Shown: one piece after another, positions 34,242 through 43,377 of the stretch
How the letters are laid out: each line of letters starts with the position of its first letter
Numbering within the stretch: the stretch's first letter is position 1
Assembly (NCBI GenBank): GCA_910586565.1
Contig: CAJUIT010000001.1
Location: forward strand, 141,700-205,699
Source: an uncultured Muribaculaceae bacterium
GTDB lineage: Bacteria; Bacteroidota; Bacteroidia; Bacteroidales; Muribaculaceae
DNA: 64,000 nt
Reading direction: 5' to 3'
Made by a program: the position numbers and the translations under genes
The notes under the pieces: model-generated
What the model was told of the DNA's origin: nothing
The model's database searches: none
Seen by the model: only the letters and a program-made list of their open reading frames with translations

Positions 34242-35216
34242 TCACGCTCCCGATGATTTCTTCAATCGCCGACGTTTTCCGATATTTGTGCAAACCATTC
34301 CAAGGATGATTATCCCCATCGCCACCACTTCAACAACGTGGAGGCGTCCGACTCCCATCAGCACACTCGCAATTGCGGCGAAAACGGGAATCAGGTATTG
34401 GTAAAGCGACACCAATTCCGACCCTATGCCTTTCAACGCGGGACTCAAAAGGAAGTAGGCAAGGAAGCTCGGGCATAACCACACGAACCCTATCTCAATC
34501 CACGGCGTAGCATCCGAAGTATCCAATAGCGGCATGTGATTAAACGATGGTATCAGAAACAATGCCGGCAACGCTGCAAAGAGGAACACCCATTTAAGCA
34601 TAGAGACCGGATGATAGGTGTGACTCGGCTTTTCGGTAATGACCAGGTAGGCCGAATAGCACACTGTTGATGCAAGCGCAATCAAATTTCCAATCAGATT
34701 GGATTGACCATTGTGACCTCCGCTTCCGCCTAAAATTACAACCACGGCACCGGCAAGCCCCACGGCCACGCCAACATACTCCATCAGCGACGGCCGGTTG
34801 TGTTGAAACAGCACCCCAATGAGCAACACAAACACGGGAGGTAAGGTCATTATAATCGACACATCAATAGGGTTGGCGTATTTAAGCGAGAGGTTGAGCA
34901 GATATATGAAACAGAACAGCCCCACGGCTCCGCCCACAATCAGTCGCCACCAGTCGGCACGGGCAATACGGTCGGAGGGTGTAAAAATCGACACCATCCA
35001 AAAGAGTGCTCCTGCCCCCAGAATCCTTACCGCCGTTACGGCATCGGCCGACATCCATTCGGGCACCAATGCTTTTACAACGGGAATATTAACACCCCAG
35101 AAGATTGTAGCCAACAAGATACATCCGCTACCGAGCAAAAAGCCCGATGCGGATTTTTTCTTTCCGGTCGAATGCCCCATCTCCACATGCGTTGAGTTGA
35201 AATCGTGTGTTTTCAT
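34242..35216 (-). CDS. DMT superfamily transporter (two EamA domains)
   Basis: Inner-membrane exporter-type protein with ten predicted helices in two EamA repeats: the first starts GCILLATIFWGVNIPVVKAL, the second ALASTVCYSAYLVITEKPS. The C-terminus is cytoplasmic and basic (GKRRRLKKSS). The start is uncertain: GTG 35240, ATG 35222, 35216 or 35177 are in frame. I give 35216, though 35177 (MGHSTGKKK) would also keep the whole membrane domain. Substrate unknown; relatives export amino acids or metabolites. Confidence 0.85.
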   Translation of the reverse strand: MKTHDFNSTHVEMGHSTGKKKSASGFLLGSGCILLATIFWGVNIPVVKALVPEWMSADAVTAVRILGAGALFWMVSIFTPSDRIARADWWRLIVGGAVGLFCFIYLLNLSLKYANPIDVSIIMTLPPVFVLLIGVLFQHNRPSLMEYVGVAVGLAGAVVVILGGSGGHNGQSNLIGNLIALASTVCYSAYLVITEKPSHTYHPVSMLKWVFLFAALPALFLIPSFNHMPLLDTSDATPWIEIGFVWLCPSFLAYFLLSPALKGIGSELVSLYQYLIPVFAAIASVLMGVGRLHVVEVVAMGIIILGMVCTNIGKRRRLKKSSGA

Positions 35217-35277
35217 ACACATGAAACACGCCCGCCTCACAAATAGTTCCCGCTCAACCGCTGCCCGACAAAAGTTT

Positions 35278-35309
35278 CGGGCGCAACGATGAATAACATC
35301 GTGCGCCCG
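35278..35309 (-). terminator. Hairpin between the DMT transporter and prfC
   Basis: 13 paired positions with one bulge (35278-35291 / 35297-35309), GC-rich, 5-nt loop. No long U-tract. It lies 20 bp after prfC on the minus strand. Confidence 0.6.
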
Positions 35310-35329
35310 TTAAGTTATGAGTTTCCCTC

Positions 35330-36910
35330 TTAAAATTCGCTCGAAAAATGAAAATTGATTTTGGGGAAGTCTGCCCTTGCCATTTGAAGCACATAGTTTG
35401 AATCGGCGAGGAACACATCGCGCCCGTAGCTGTCGAGTGCCATAAACTGATGCTTGCGTTTTTTGAATGCCTCAAGCGCTTCGGCATCGTCACTCTCAAT
35501 CCAGCATGCTTTGTAAAGCGAAATAGGCTCCCAACGGCACTGGGCTCCATATTCATGGAGCAATCGGTATTGGATAACCTCAAACTGAAGTTGCCCGACT
35601 GTGCCGATGATTTTGCGCCCGTTGAACTGATTGACGAAAAGCTGTGCAACACCCTCGTCCATGAGCTGACGAATACCTTTATCGAGCTGCTTGGCTTTCA
35701 TGGGGTCGGTGTTCTCAATGTATTTGAACATCTCGGGAGAGAAAGAGGGGAGACCCTTGAAATGAATGATCTCACCGGATGTTAGGGTGTCGCCGATTTT
35801 GAAGTTTCCTGTGTCAGGAATACCCACGATGTCTCCCGGATAAGCTTCATCAACGATGCTCTTTTTCTGAGCCATAAACGCTGTTGGAGCAGCAAATCGC
35901 ATCATCTTTCCGCTTCTGATATGCTTGTAGTTGACATTGCGCTCGAATTTTCCCGAGCACACTTTCACGAAAGCGATACATGAGCGGTGGTTGGGATCCA
36001 TATTGGCGTGAATCTTGAATACGAACCCGGAGAAAGCATCCTCGGAGGGCTCAATTTTCCTTTCCTCAGCCTGAATGGGCTTGGGTGCCGGTGCAATCTG
36101 CACAAAACAATCAAGCATTTCTTTAACACCGAATGTGTTGAGTGCCGAGCCGAAGAACACAGGAGCGAGCTTTCCGGCGAGATAATCCTCAACACTGAAA
36201 TCGGGATAAACGCCGTCGATAAGCTCAAGGTCGTCGCGTAATTTTGAAGCATCGGCCTCTCCCACATTCTCGTCAATCTGCTTGTCATTGATGTCTACGA
36301 TCTCAACACGCTCCGTTACCTTCTGTTTATCGGGCTTGAAGAGGTCGAGCGAGTGCTCATAAATATTATATACTCCCTTGAACTTGGCTCCGATATTAAT
36401 TGGCCATGAAAGCGGACGCACTGAGATTTTCAGTTCACTTTCAAGTTCATCGAGAATATCGAACGGATCGCGCCCCTCTCGGTCGAGTTTGTTGACGAAG
36501 ATGATAACCGGGGTGTTGCGCATGCGGCAAACCTCCATGAGTTTGCGGGTTTGCTGTTCCACACCCTTTGCCACGTCGACAACAATGATTACCGAATCAA
36601 CCGCAGTCAAAGTGCGATAGGTATCCTCGGCAAAATCCTGGTGACCGGGGGTGTCGAGGATGTTGATTTTGTAATCGCCATAGTTGAACCCCATTACAGA
36701 AGTTGCCACAGAAATGCCGCGCTGTTTCTCAATCTCCATCCAGTCGGATGTGGCTGTTTTCTTTATCTTGTTGGATTTTACAGCTCCGGCAATGTGAATG
36801 GCACCACCGAAGAGCAGGAGCTTTTCGGTGAGGGTTGTTTTACCGGCGTCGGGGTGTGATATAATTGCGAATGTGCGACGTTTAGCAATCTCTTCTGTAA
36901 GGGTTGACAA
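35330..36910 (-). CDS. prfC: Peptide chain release factor 3
   Basis: Translational GTPase that recycles RF1/RF2 from ribosomes. G1 [10 protein letters not shown]3 DTPGHQDF (catalytic His kept) and G4 NKLD are intact. Length 526 is normal. The family start [20 protein letters not shown] needs a TTG initiation codon at 36910: no in-frame ATG lies between the upstream in-frame stop and the conserved RRTFAI. Last gene of DUF4924-rfbD-prfC, 80 bp after rfbD. Confidence 0.96.
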   Translation of the reverse strand: MSTLTEEIAKRRTFAIISHPDAGKTTLTEKLLLFGGAIHIAGAVKSNKIKKTATSDWMEIEKQRGISVATSVMGFNYGDYKINILDTPGHQDFAEDTYRTLTAVDSVIIVVDVAKGVEQQTRKLMEVCRMRNTPVIIFVNKLDREGRDPFDILDELESELKISVRPLSWPINIGAKFKGVYNIYEHSLDLFKPDKQKVTERVEIVDINDKQIDENVGEADASKLRDDLELIDGVYPDFSVEDYLAGKLAPVFFGSALNTFGVKEMLDCFVQIAPAPKPIQAEERKIEPSEDAFSGFVFKIHANMDPNHRSCIAFVKVCSGKFERNVNYKHIRSGKMMRFAAPTAFMAQKKSIVDEAYPGDIVGIPDTGNFKIGDTLTSGEIIHFKGLPSFSPEMFKYIENTDPMKAKQLDKGIRQLMDEGVAQLFVNQFNGRKIIGTVGQLQFEVIQYRLLHEYGAQCRWEPISLYKACWIESDDAEALEAFKKRKHQFMALDSYGRDVFLADSNYVLQMARADFPKINFHFSSEF

Positions 36911-36990
36911 GGCTGTAGCTAAGTTAAGCGGTTTTTACTTTATTATAGTGAAATCTCTATTGAATCAGTTGCATGGCGGCTTCAGGCCGA

Positions 36991-37851
36991 TTAATTCTGC
37001 CCTGAGAGCAAGTTCATGCAGTCGCGCAAACTTTCTTCCCAATGGGGAATCGCAACTCCGTAAGTTGCTTTTATGCGAGTCTTATCCAAAATGCTATAGG
37101 CGGGGCGGTTGGCCGGGGTAGGGAAGTCCTCGGTAGGGATAGGGGTGACCTTCACATTTTTCCCGGCAATACGGAAAATCGCTTTGGCAAAATCATACCA
37201 CGATGCGGCTCCCTCGTCGGTAAAATGGAAAATCCCGGGCACCCATTGATGTGAGTGCAGAATTTTTGCAATCGCAGCAGCGAGGTCGCGGGCATAAGTG
37301 GGGGTGCCCACCTGATCGCTTACCACCTTTATTTCTGGCTGGCTGTCGGCGAGGCGAAGCATTGTTTTCACAAAATTGTTTCCGAAGGTTGAATAAAGCC
37401 ACGCCGTGCGGATAATCAACGCTTCGGGAGCCAAAGCCAAAAGTGCGGTTTCACCTTTGCGCTTGGTTGTGCCATATTGAGAGATAGGGTTCACCTTATC
37501 CGATTCGCGGTAGGGACGGTGATTTGTTCCGTCAAACACATAATCGGTTGAAATGTGAATCACTTTTGCGCCGTTTGAATCGGCGGCAATCGCAATATTC
37601 TTGACTGCGTCGGTGTTGATTTTCGCACACTGCATTTTCTCCTCCTCGGCACGGTCAACCGCCGTGTAGGCGGCACAATTCACAATGTGAGTCACCTCGT
37701 TATTAACAACGTAGGCGTTCACAGCTTTTGCATCGGTGAGGTCAAGTTCTTGCACATCGGTGTAGAGCACCGAACCGGGGAACTCCTTATCAAGAATAAG
37801 GCGCAACTCATTACCGAGCTGGCCATTGCAACCTGTTACTAAAATTTTCAT
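36991..37851 (-). CDS. rfbD: dTDP-4-dehydrorhamnose reductase
   Basis: NADPH-dependent short-chain reductase completing dTDP-L-rhamnose synthesis for surface glycans. N-terminal Rossmann GCNGQLGNEL, catalytic ISTDYVFDG (Thr/Asp) and YGTTKRKGE (Tyr-x3-Lys) are in place. Length 286 is normal. The rest of the rhamnose pathway is not in the window; in Bacteroidales this gene commonly sits alone between DUF4924 and prfC, as here. Confidence 0.93.
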   Translation of the reverse strand: MKILVTGCNGQLGNELRLILDKEFPGSVLYTDVQELDLTDAKAVNAYVVNNEVTHIVNCAAYTAVDRAEEEKMQCAKINTDAVKNIAIAADSNGAKVIHISTDYVFDGTNHRPYRESDKVNPISQYGTTKRKGETALLALAPEALIIRTAWLYSTFGNNFVKTMLRLADSQPEIKVVSDQVGTPTYARDLAAAIAKILHSHQWVPGIFHFTDEGAASWYDFAKAIFRIAGKNVKVTPIPTEDFPTPANRPAYSILDKTRIKATYGVAIPHWEESLRDCMNLLSGQN

Positions 37852-37945
37852 TTCACTTGGTTAAATTGGCAATCCCGAATGTGCTTGCGGCAGTTCAATT
37901 CAATAGGGCTGTCGACTGACACAACACACACTCTTATTGCGGGTG

Positions 37946-37953
37946 CAAAGTTA
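37946..37953 (-). promoter_or_regulatory. rfbD promoter -7 element
   Basis: TAACTTTG on the minus strand, ~95 bp before the rfbD ATG. No -33 consensus. Just upstream on the plus-strand numbering, a 13-bp unit TTCCGTTCGCCTA is repeated in tandem at 38007-38019 and 38020-38032. Confidence 0.5.
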
Positions 37954-38049
37954 CGGAATTTTCACGACATTTCCCATTTCCCGAAATGGCATTTCCAGTA
38001 GCGAAGTTCCGTTCGCCTATTCCGTTCGCCTATTCACGAAAACACAATA

Positions 38050-38086
38050 GAGGTGCGACTTGGCATTAAATCGCCTACCGCACCTC
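38050..38086 (-). terminator. Hairpin after the DUF4924 gene
   Basis: 8-bp perfect stem 38050-38057 / 38079-38086 with a 21-nt loop, 50 bp after the DUF4924 stop. Moderate terminator candidate. Confidence 0.45.
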
Positions 38087-38135
38087 ATTGTTTAAGTGTA
38101 ATTTTTGAATACAGGTTTCGCCTGACAGTAAACGG

Positions 38136-38735
38136 TTATTTCTCCGGCGACTGCACCGATTCGGAGTTTGCCGGATTTTGATTGTCATCTTCATGCTTGA
38201 ATAGTTTATCCTCCTCATCGAGATGAAAATCTTTTGCAAGCAATGCTACGAAGCGCGAAATCTGCTGCATGGCCTTGAGGGTTGCCTCCGATGGATTTTT
38301 CTGCTGCAGACGCATCAGCAACATGCCATAGAGCGCCGTGAAACAGGTTTCAATTTCGCCGGTTTGATTCTCTCCGGCTTTGCCACGAAGTTCAACAATA
38401 AATGGGAGAGTACGATAGAATTCAGCAGTGTACTCAGGGAAGGATGGATCGGCTAAAAGCGCCTGATGGAGCTGTACAAGCTGATTTAAAATGTTTTTGT
38501 TGATTTGCAAGTGTCCCTTCTCGGTGACACCTTCACGCCGCATCATGTCGATCAGCGATTCATACCATTCTACCAATTGGCGCCGCTCATCGTCGCTTAC
38601 ATTGAACTTGTCAATCACATTTTTGCGAATTAACTCAATGTCAAGTTTATTGGCTCGGATGATATCTTCAATCTGCCACATGTAAAGAATATACTCAGCG
38701 ATATTCTCCTTGCGTTTTTTTGATGCTACTATCAT
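38136..38735 (-). CDS. DUF4924 family protein
   Basis: 199-residue, all-helical cytoplasmic protein. MIVASKKRKENIAEYILYMW is the family N-terminus, and WQIEDIIRANKLDIELI follows. The C-terminal tail is acidic and low-complexity (DDNQNPANSESVQSPEK). Function unknown in the literature I know. In Bacteroidales the family is conserved upstream of rfbD and prfC, which is the order here. A TAACTTTG element lies ~60 bp upstream (38803-38796, minus). Confidence 0.85.
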   Translation of the reverse strand: MIVASKKRKENIAEYILYMWQIEDIIRANKLDIELIRKNVIDKFNVSDDERRQLVEWYESLIDMMRREGVTEKGHLQINKNILNQLVQLHQALLADPSFPEYTAEFYRTLPFIVELRGKAGENQTGEIETCFTALYGMLLMRLQQKNPSEATLKAMQQISRFVALLAKDFHLDEEDKLFKHEDDNQNPANSESVQSPEK

Positions 38736-39065
38736 AAGGTGTATGTTATTTTTACGGTTGCCCCGGGTGAATGGAGAGCGGAACTAACGCGACTGCAAAG
38801 TTAGCAAAACTCCGGCATAACCGGGGACGGTTGTTTATCATTTAGAACTTGACCAAACATACAAAAGTTCGTTCTACATTCATGATTTTTAGCCATTAAA
38901 GCCCAAAATGGGGAAATTTAAGGCGAAATTTAAAAATATTTCCGCAGAAATGAGTTGAATTAAAAAAAGGTTATTATATTTGCAGATGCAAGAATTATTC
39001 AATTCTAAGGCACAAATCAACGACATAATCTAACCTTTATATAAACCCATTAAAATTCCCCCGAA
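38736..39065. other. Divergent spacer between DUF4924 and the Hc1-like gene
   Basis: No other gene. It holds the DUF4924 -7 element TAACTTTG (38803-38796, minus) and the Hc1-like gene -7 element TATATTTG (38975-38982, plus). The centre is A/T-rich, without further recognisable sites. Confidence 0.5.
38975..38982 (+). promoter_or_regulatory. Promoter -7 element of the Hc1-like gene
   Basis: TATATTTG matches TAnnTTTG, giving a leader of ~80 nt before the ATG at 39066. The -33 region has only GTTGA. Confidence 0.55.
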
Positions 39066-39239
39066 ATGAAAGATTTAGTAGAAAAAATCTCGGCTCAGTT
39101 CGCTGCTTTTGAAAAAGAAGCCAAAGCTCACGTTGAAAACGGCAACAAAGCAGCCGGCACACGTGCCCGCAAAGCTTCTCTCGAGCTCGAAAAACTCATG
39201 AAGCAGTTCCGCAAAGACTCTATCGAAGCTGCAAAATAA
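39066..39239 (+). CDS. Histone H1-like Hc1-type peptide
   Basis: 57 residues, helical and lysine-rich: MKDLVEKISAQFAAFEKEAK, then a basic middle (GNKAAGTRARKASLELEKLM) and KQFRKDSIEAAK. It fits the Bacteroidetes form of the histone H1-like Hc1 family, a small nucleoid-associated protein expected to bind DNA. A consensus -7 element lies upstream and a perfect 22-bp terminator downstream, marking a compact single-gene unit, likely well expressed. Confidence 0.85.
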   Translation: MKDLVEKISAQFAAFEKEAKAHVENGNKAAGTRARKASLELEKLMKQFRKDSIEAAK

Positions 39240-39263
39240 GCCGCGGAGTTTTTTAGAAATCCA

Positions 39264-39319
39264 CAAAACTTTCAACGGGAATCAGTCCTTATCGGCTCTG
39301 ATTCCCGTTGAAAGTTTTG
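39264..39319 (+). terminator. Strong terminator of the Hc1-like gene
   Basis: Perfect 22-bp arms 39264-39285 / 39298-39319 around a 12-nt loop, 24 bp past the stop, with TTTTG inside the 3' arm and CATTTTATC after it. Confidence 0.85.
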
Positions 39320-39367
39320 TCATTTTATCAATAATAATGTTGCATGGCTGTTAAGGCCTGCGTGAGG

Positions 39368-39739
39368 TTAGGGCATATCGTAATCGGTGTTGCGAGGGTT
39401 ATTATTTAGAGTCGAGGTGCGTTCTTTCACCAGACATGGGTCAGTTTTACCATCATCACCTTTGTCGACTGCAGCCCCGGGGAGATCGCGCAATGCCGAT
39501 TTGGCTGCTTCGGCAGCTTTTCCGGCAGCCTCTTTCAACGTGTCGCCAACCTCGGAGGCGGCTTTCTTTATGCCACCTTCCTTGTATTTAGCTGCAACCT
39601 CTCCAAATTTCTCTTTTATGTCGATTTCGCTAACAGATTCCTTAACATTATCGACAACCTGTGAAACCTTCTCCTTTATTTCAACCTTGTCGGCCATACC
39701 TTTCAGGCCATCAATAGCCGATGAAATTTTCTCGTTCAT
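39368..39739 (-). CDS. Helical YtxH/apolipoprotein-like repeat protein
   Basis: 123 residues with no signal peptide. Residues 1-95 are amphipathic helices with repeated phrases: KVEIKEKVSQVVDNVKESV is echoed by EIDIKEKFGEVAAKYKEGG, then ASEVGDTLKEAAGKAAEAAK. Such 11-residue or heptad patterns occur in stress-related LEA-like and YtxH-like proteins. The C-terminus is disordered. The antisense strand is also open but has an unnatural composition. Family uncertain; a membrane-surface or stress function is a guess. Confidence 0.65.
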   Translation of the reverse strand: MNEKISSAIDGLKGMADKVEIKEKVSQVVDNVKESVSEIDIKEKFGEVAAKYKEGGIKKAASEVGDTLKEAAGKAAEAAKSALRDLPGAAVDKGDDGKTDPCLVKERTSTLNNNPRNTDYDMP

Positions 39740-39838
39740 ATCGTGTAAATTTTATTGATTTAACTAATTTGTTTACGTAATATAAACGAAAAAACAACCT
39801 TCACGGTTCATTAAATTCTCGACAAAAAGACGCCACAG

Positions 39839-40441
39839 TTATTCAAGAGGCAATTTGCACAACTCATCGATATAATCAAGGAGTTCGGCGCGGCCGCGAC
39901 GGTCGACCGAGGAAGTTCGGAACACGGGAGGGAGCTCTTCCCATCGCTCCAACAACTCGGCACAATAAGCGCCTGTGGCATGTTTTGCAGCATTGGCGCT
40001 AAGTTTATCGAGCTTGGTAAACACGATAGCGAACGGAATGCTGTTTTCTCCCAGCCAATCCATAAATTCCAAGTCTATTTTCTGTGGTTTGTGCCTGCCG
40101 TCGATAAGCAAGAATAGAGTTGTCATCTGCGCCCGGTTGAGAATGTAATCCTTGATAATGCGCAGAATCTCCTTGCGCCCCTCCTTGCTTCGCTGTGCAT
40201 AGCCATATCCCGGCAAGTCAACCAAATACCATTGGTCGTTGATTAGGAAATGGTTGATGAGCAGAGTTTTGCCCGGAGTAGATGAAGTCTGAGCCAAACT
40301 CTTTTGGCCGGTAAGCATGTTTATTAATGAGGATTTTCCCACATTTGAACGCCCTATAAATGCAAATTCATGGCGCATCTCCGACGGGCATTTGGAAACA
40401 TCGGTGTTGCTGATTACGAATCTCGCGCTGTTTACTATCAT
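39839..40441 (-). CDS. ysxC: Ribosome biogenesis GTPase YsxC/EngB
   Basis: Small essential GTPase aiding 50S assembly. G1 GRSNVGKSS (~30-38), G2 region SSTPGKT, G3 DLPGYGYA, and G4 TKLD are intact. Length 200 is typical. It stands alone, with a ~100-bp gap to the helical protein gene on one side and the divergent methyltransferase on the other. Confidence 0.96.
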   Translation of the reverse strand: MIVNSARFVISNTDVSKCPSEMRHEFAFIGRSNVGKSSLINMLTGQKSLAQTSSTPGKTLLINHFLINDQWYLVDLPGYGYAQRSKEGRKEILRIIKDYILNRAQMTTLFLLIDGRHKPQKIDLEFMDWLGENSIPFAIVFTKLDKLSANAAKHATGAYCAELLERWEELPPVFRTSSVDRRGRAELLDYIDELCKLPLE

Positions 40442-40631
40442 TTTATCTGAATAATTCGAATGATTATAAATGATATTTCATCGCGGTGATAAAGTTTTTT
40501 GCTGAGCCTCTCACCGGAAATATCACATCAAAGTCACTACAAACTTAGTGCTTATTAACTTAAAAAACAAACTTCACCCATTTATGTTTGGAGAAGAAAT
40601 GCCGGCATCTCCATGCGCTTCCCATTCGGGT

Positions 40632-40662
40632 TTTGCGGGCATGGCAAAGTTTCGTAACTTTG
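40632..40662 (+). promoter_or_regulatory. Promoter of the trmN6-type gene
   Basis: TTTG (40632-40635), 19-base spacer, TAACTTTG (40655-40662): an exact match to the Bacteroidetes consensus. The start site would be near 40668, which excludes upstream starts and fixes the ATG at 40693. Confidence 0.85.
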
Positions 40663-40692
40663 CACACAACCATATTCCGGCCACAGATAGCA

Positions 40693-41457
40693 ATGCGCAA
40701 CCCCAAGAGAGAAACAACATTCCATTTCAAACAATTCGACGTTTCGAATTGTCGGAGCGCCATGAAAGTTGGCACCGACGGGGTGTTGCTTGGGGCATGG
40801 GCTTTCAGCAACATGGTGAAATGCGATGGCTCGTTTAGAATTTTAGACGTTGGCGCAGGCACGGGACTTGTGTCATTGATGCTGGCGCAACGCATTCCAA
40901 CAGCCGTTATCCAAGGCGTGGAAATCGACAGTGACGCAGCTGAAGAATGTGCTGCTAATTTCCTTAATTCCCCCTGGAGCGACCGTCTTTCCGTTATCAA
41001 AGAGGATTTCACAACTTTTGCCGAAACCCAAAATGAAGCAGCAAAATTCGACTTGATTGTTTCAAATCCCCCTTTTTTTACAAACGGAGCCTTGTCGCCC
41101 GATGAGAGCCGATGCAAAGCACGCCACGAAAATTCGCTAAATATTGAAACACTCCTGAGCAATGGCGCACGCATGCTCACTGAAAAAGGTGAGATTGCCG
41201 TGATTCTGCCGGCCGAAGAGCTTGAGCGTGCCGAATTTCATGCAACCATCGCAGGATTCGTTATTTCAAGAGTTTGCAAAGTGTTGACTGTGCCGCACAA
41301 AAAGCCACGCCGCGTGATGCTGCAATTCAAGAAAAACTGCATAAACAACCCGACTTTGAAGAAAGAGATGAGCGAACTGATTCTGCACGATTCCCAAGGC
41401 TATCCCACACCGGAATACACATCCTTAGTTGAAGATTTCTACATTAAAATCCACTGA
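40693..41457 (+). CDS. tRNA1(Val) A37 N6-methyltransferase (TrmN6/YfiC type)
   Basis: SAM-dependent methyltransferase expected to make m6A37 in tRNA1-Val. FHFKQFDVSNCRSAMKVGTD is the family N-terminus, motif I is LDVGAGTGLVSLML, and motif IV is the N6-adenine signature SNPPFF (~125-130). Length 254. A start 105 bases further up would lie in front of a consensus promoter and is rejected. The CPBP protease gene follows after 11 bp, probably co-transcribed. Confidence 0.92.
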   Translation: MRNPKRETTFHFKQFDVSNCRSAMKVGTDGVLLGAWAFSNMVKCDGSFRILDVGAGTGLVSLMLAQRIPTAVIQGVEIDSDAAEECAANFLNSPWSDRLSVIKEDFTTFAETQNEAAKFDLIVSNPPFFTNGALSPDESRCKARHENSLNIETLLSNGARMLTEKGEIAVILPAEELERAEFHATIAGFVISRVCKVLTVPHKKPRRVMLQFKKNCINNPTLKKEMSELILHDSQGYPTPEYTSLVEDFYIKIH

Positions 41458-41468
41458 AAATATTTGAA

Positions 41469-42392
41469 ATGCAATTAACCGATAAAACCATTCTCCCAGA
41501 CCGGGCAAAACTTCCCAAACCGGGCCTCGCTCTGGTGCTGTTATTCTCTATTTTTGCGTTCTTTCTGATTTTAACCCCGATTCTCACCGGTTTCATAGGA
41601 AAATTATGCCAGAAGCCCGACGCGGCATTGCGCATTGCGATGGTTATTCAGGATATGCTCGTGTTTGTTCTGCCACCATTGGTCACTGCTCTTGCATGCA
41701 CAAAACTACCTGCACGGCTTCTCGCAGTTGACACCCGTCCCAACCTCATGACCATCTTGCTGGCATCACTTACGTTAGTGTGCTCAATACCAGCTATGAA
41801 CCTCATCATCGAATGGAACGAGCAACTGCATCTGCCCGAAAGTTTGTCGTCGGTTGAAGCCACCTTACGTGAGCTTGAGACAAATGCACAGGCCGTTACC
41901 GACATGCTTATGGCAGGAGCATCAATCCCCTCGTTGATCGTATCGGTTTTGATTGTGGGTGTGCTCGCAGGCTTCATCGAAGAGCTATTTTTCCGCGGGG
42001 GAATGCTCCGCATCATTTCCGCATCAAAAACCAACATGCACGTTGCTGTTTGGACCGTTGCATTTGTGTTCAGTCTTTTCCACTTTCAGTTTTTCGGATT
42101 CGTGCCGCGCATGTTGTTAGGAGCTTATTTCGGTTATCTGCTGTGGTGGAGCGGTTCGCTTTGGGTGCCGGTAATAGCGCACACTCTCAACAACACAATT
42201 GTGGTTATTGCTGCATGGCATTCGGTCAATAGTCCCAATGCTACCCTCAATGTTGATAAAATAGGCACCGACACATCCTCGGCCGCAGGAGTTATCCTCG
42301 CCTGCGTGAGCGTTGTCGTCACGATTGTCATGCTTTGGATAACACGCCGCCAAGCCGTTGGCAAAAATAACAAGAGTGCGTCAAACTATTAA
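41469..42392 (+). CDS. CPBP family intramembrane glutamic protease
   Basis: Membrane protein of 307 residues with about eight helices. The three CPBP (Rce1-like) motifs are seen: EELFFRGGML (~170; catalytic Glu pair and Arg), FSLFHFQFFGF (motif 2 His) and AHTLNN (motif 3 His). Relatives process prenylated proteins or peptides or give bacteriocin self-immunity. Here no peptide gene is near; the partner is the tRNA methyltransferase gene upstream. Substrate unknown. Confidence 0.9.
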   Translation: MQLTDKTILPDRAKLPKPGLALVLLFSIFAFFLILTPILTGFIGKLCQKPDAALRIAMVIQDMLVFVLPPLVTALACTKLPARLLAVDTRPNLMTILLASLTLVCSIPAMNLIIEWNEQLHLPESLSSVEATLRELETNAQAVTDMLMAGASIPSLIVSVLIVGVLAGFIEELFFRGGMLRIISASKTNMHVAVWTVAFVFSLFHFQFFGFVPRMLLGAYFGYLLWWSGSLWVPVIAHTLNNTIVVIAAWHSVNSPNATLNVDKIGTDTSSAAGVILACVSVVVTIVMLWITRRQAVGKNNKSASNY

Positions 42393-42422
42393 AGGAAGTT
42401 AGACACACTCTATAAAATAAAT

Positions 42423-42455
42423 TTGAGTGATATACTTTTTTGAGTGATATACTTT
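42423..42455. repeat. 17-bp tandem repeat, two copies
   Basis: TTGAGTGATATACTTT occurs at 42423-42438 and 42440-42455, period 17. It lies between the convergent CPBP and lptB genes, just before the terminator hairpin. Probably slippage. Confidence 0.7.
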
Positions 42456-42456
42456 G

Positions 42457-42482
42457 AAGCGGGGCTGAGAGAGGCTCCGCTT
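42457..42482. terminator. Terminator between convergent CPBP and lptB genes
   Basis: Ten-base arms 42457-42466 / 42473-42482 with two wobble pairs, loop GAGAGA, followed on the plus strand by TCTTTG. Serves either gene. Confidence 0.65.
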
Positions 42483-42497
42483 TCTTTGTATATGTGT

Positions 42498-43340
42498 TTA
42501 GCTGAATTGCTTGCGATGGAAAATAAAATTGCGTCCGAGATATTTCTCCCTCACAACCGGATTCACGGCAAGTTCTTCAGATGTGCCCTGAAACAGAATC
42601 TTTCCATCAAACAGCAGGTAAGCACGGTCGGTGATTCGGAGTGTTTCCTGCGCATTGTGGTCGGTAATCAGGATGCCGATATTTTTACTCTTAAGTTTGT
42701 AAACAACCTCCTGAATATCTTCCACCGCGATAGGGTCTACACCGGCAAACGGTTCGTCGAGCATTATGAACTTAGGATTAATTGCAAGACAGCGGGCAAT
42801 TTCAGTGCGTCGGCGTTCGCCACCCGAAAGTTGATCGCCGAGATTTTTGCGAACCTTCTGCAATCGGAATTCGGCAATGAGACTTTCGAGCTTGTCGCGT
42901 TGCTCCTCTTTCGACATCCCCGTCATTTCGAGAATTGAGCGGATATTGTTTTCTACCGTCATTTTGCGGAACACCGAAGCCTCCTGTGCGAGATAACCGA
43001 TGCCGTTTTGCGCGCGCTTGTAAACAGGATATTTCGTTATATTCTTGTCGTTGAGGTAGATTTGACCTTCGTTGGGGGTGATTAGCCCGGTAGTCATGTA
43101 GAACGTTGTTGTTTTACCTGCACCATTAGGGCCGAGCAAACCAACAATTTCACCTTGGGTTACATCAATGGAGACGTGGTTCACAACAGTGCGCTGGCGA
43201 TATTTTTTCACCAGATTTTCAGTTCTGAGCACCATCTTTTCATCACTGTAAACCGCCGGCGTCTGGGGCTGTGAGTAATTTTCCAGCACCTCGTTGATAC
43301 CCGCATTGGCTTCAGGTTTCTGAATTTCGTTCGTCTCCAT
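42498..43340 (-). CDS. lptB: LPS export ABC transporter ATPase LptB
   Basis: ATPase driving lipopolysaccharide extraction by LptFG. Walker [10 protein letters not shown] (~70), Q-loop [13 protein letters not shown], signature LSGGERRR, Walker [15 protein letters not shown] and switch ILITDHN are typical of LptB. A ~35-residue N-terminal extension ([19 protein letters not shown]) precedes the usual domain, and [11 protein letters not shown] ends it. The ATG at 43340 is preferred to a TTG one codon upstream. It follows udk by 37 bp. Confidence 0.95.
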   Translation of the reverse strand: METNEIQKPEANAGINEVLENYSQPQTPAVYSDEKMVLRTENLVKKYRQRTVVNHVSIDVTQGEIVGLLGPNGAGKTTTFYMTTGLITPNEGQIYLNDKNITKYPVYKRAQNGIGYLAQEASVFRKMTVENNIRSILEMTGMSKEEQRDKLESLIAEFRLQKVRKNLGDQLSGGERRRTEIARCLAINPKFIMLDEPFAGVDPIAVEDIQEVVYKLKSKNIGILITDHNAQETLRITDRAYLLFDGKILFQGTSEELAVNPVVREKYLGRNFIFHRKQFS

Positions 43341-43377
43341 CAATACAACAGATTAATTTCGGTTCTCTCAACAAATT

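Noticed and set aside
39387..39758. A 123-codon frame opposite the helical protein
   Set aside because: The minus-strand product has regular amphipathic repeats; the plus-strand product is Ser/Phe-rich with no pattern.
40588..40692. N-terminal extension of the trmN6-type protein
   Set aside because: It overlaps the consensus promoter at 40632-40662; the family N-terminus starts at 40693.
41469..42392. Phage-abortive or bacteriocin-immunity role for the CPBP protein
   Set aside because: The family name Abi suggests it, but no peptide or phage-defence gene is nearby, so only the protease family is claimed.
42423..42455. Start of a CRISPR array
   Set aside because: Only two copies of a 17-bp unit with no spacer; a simple tandem duplication.
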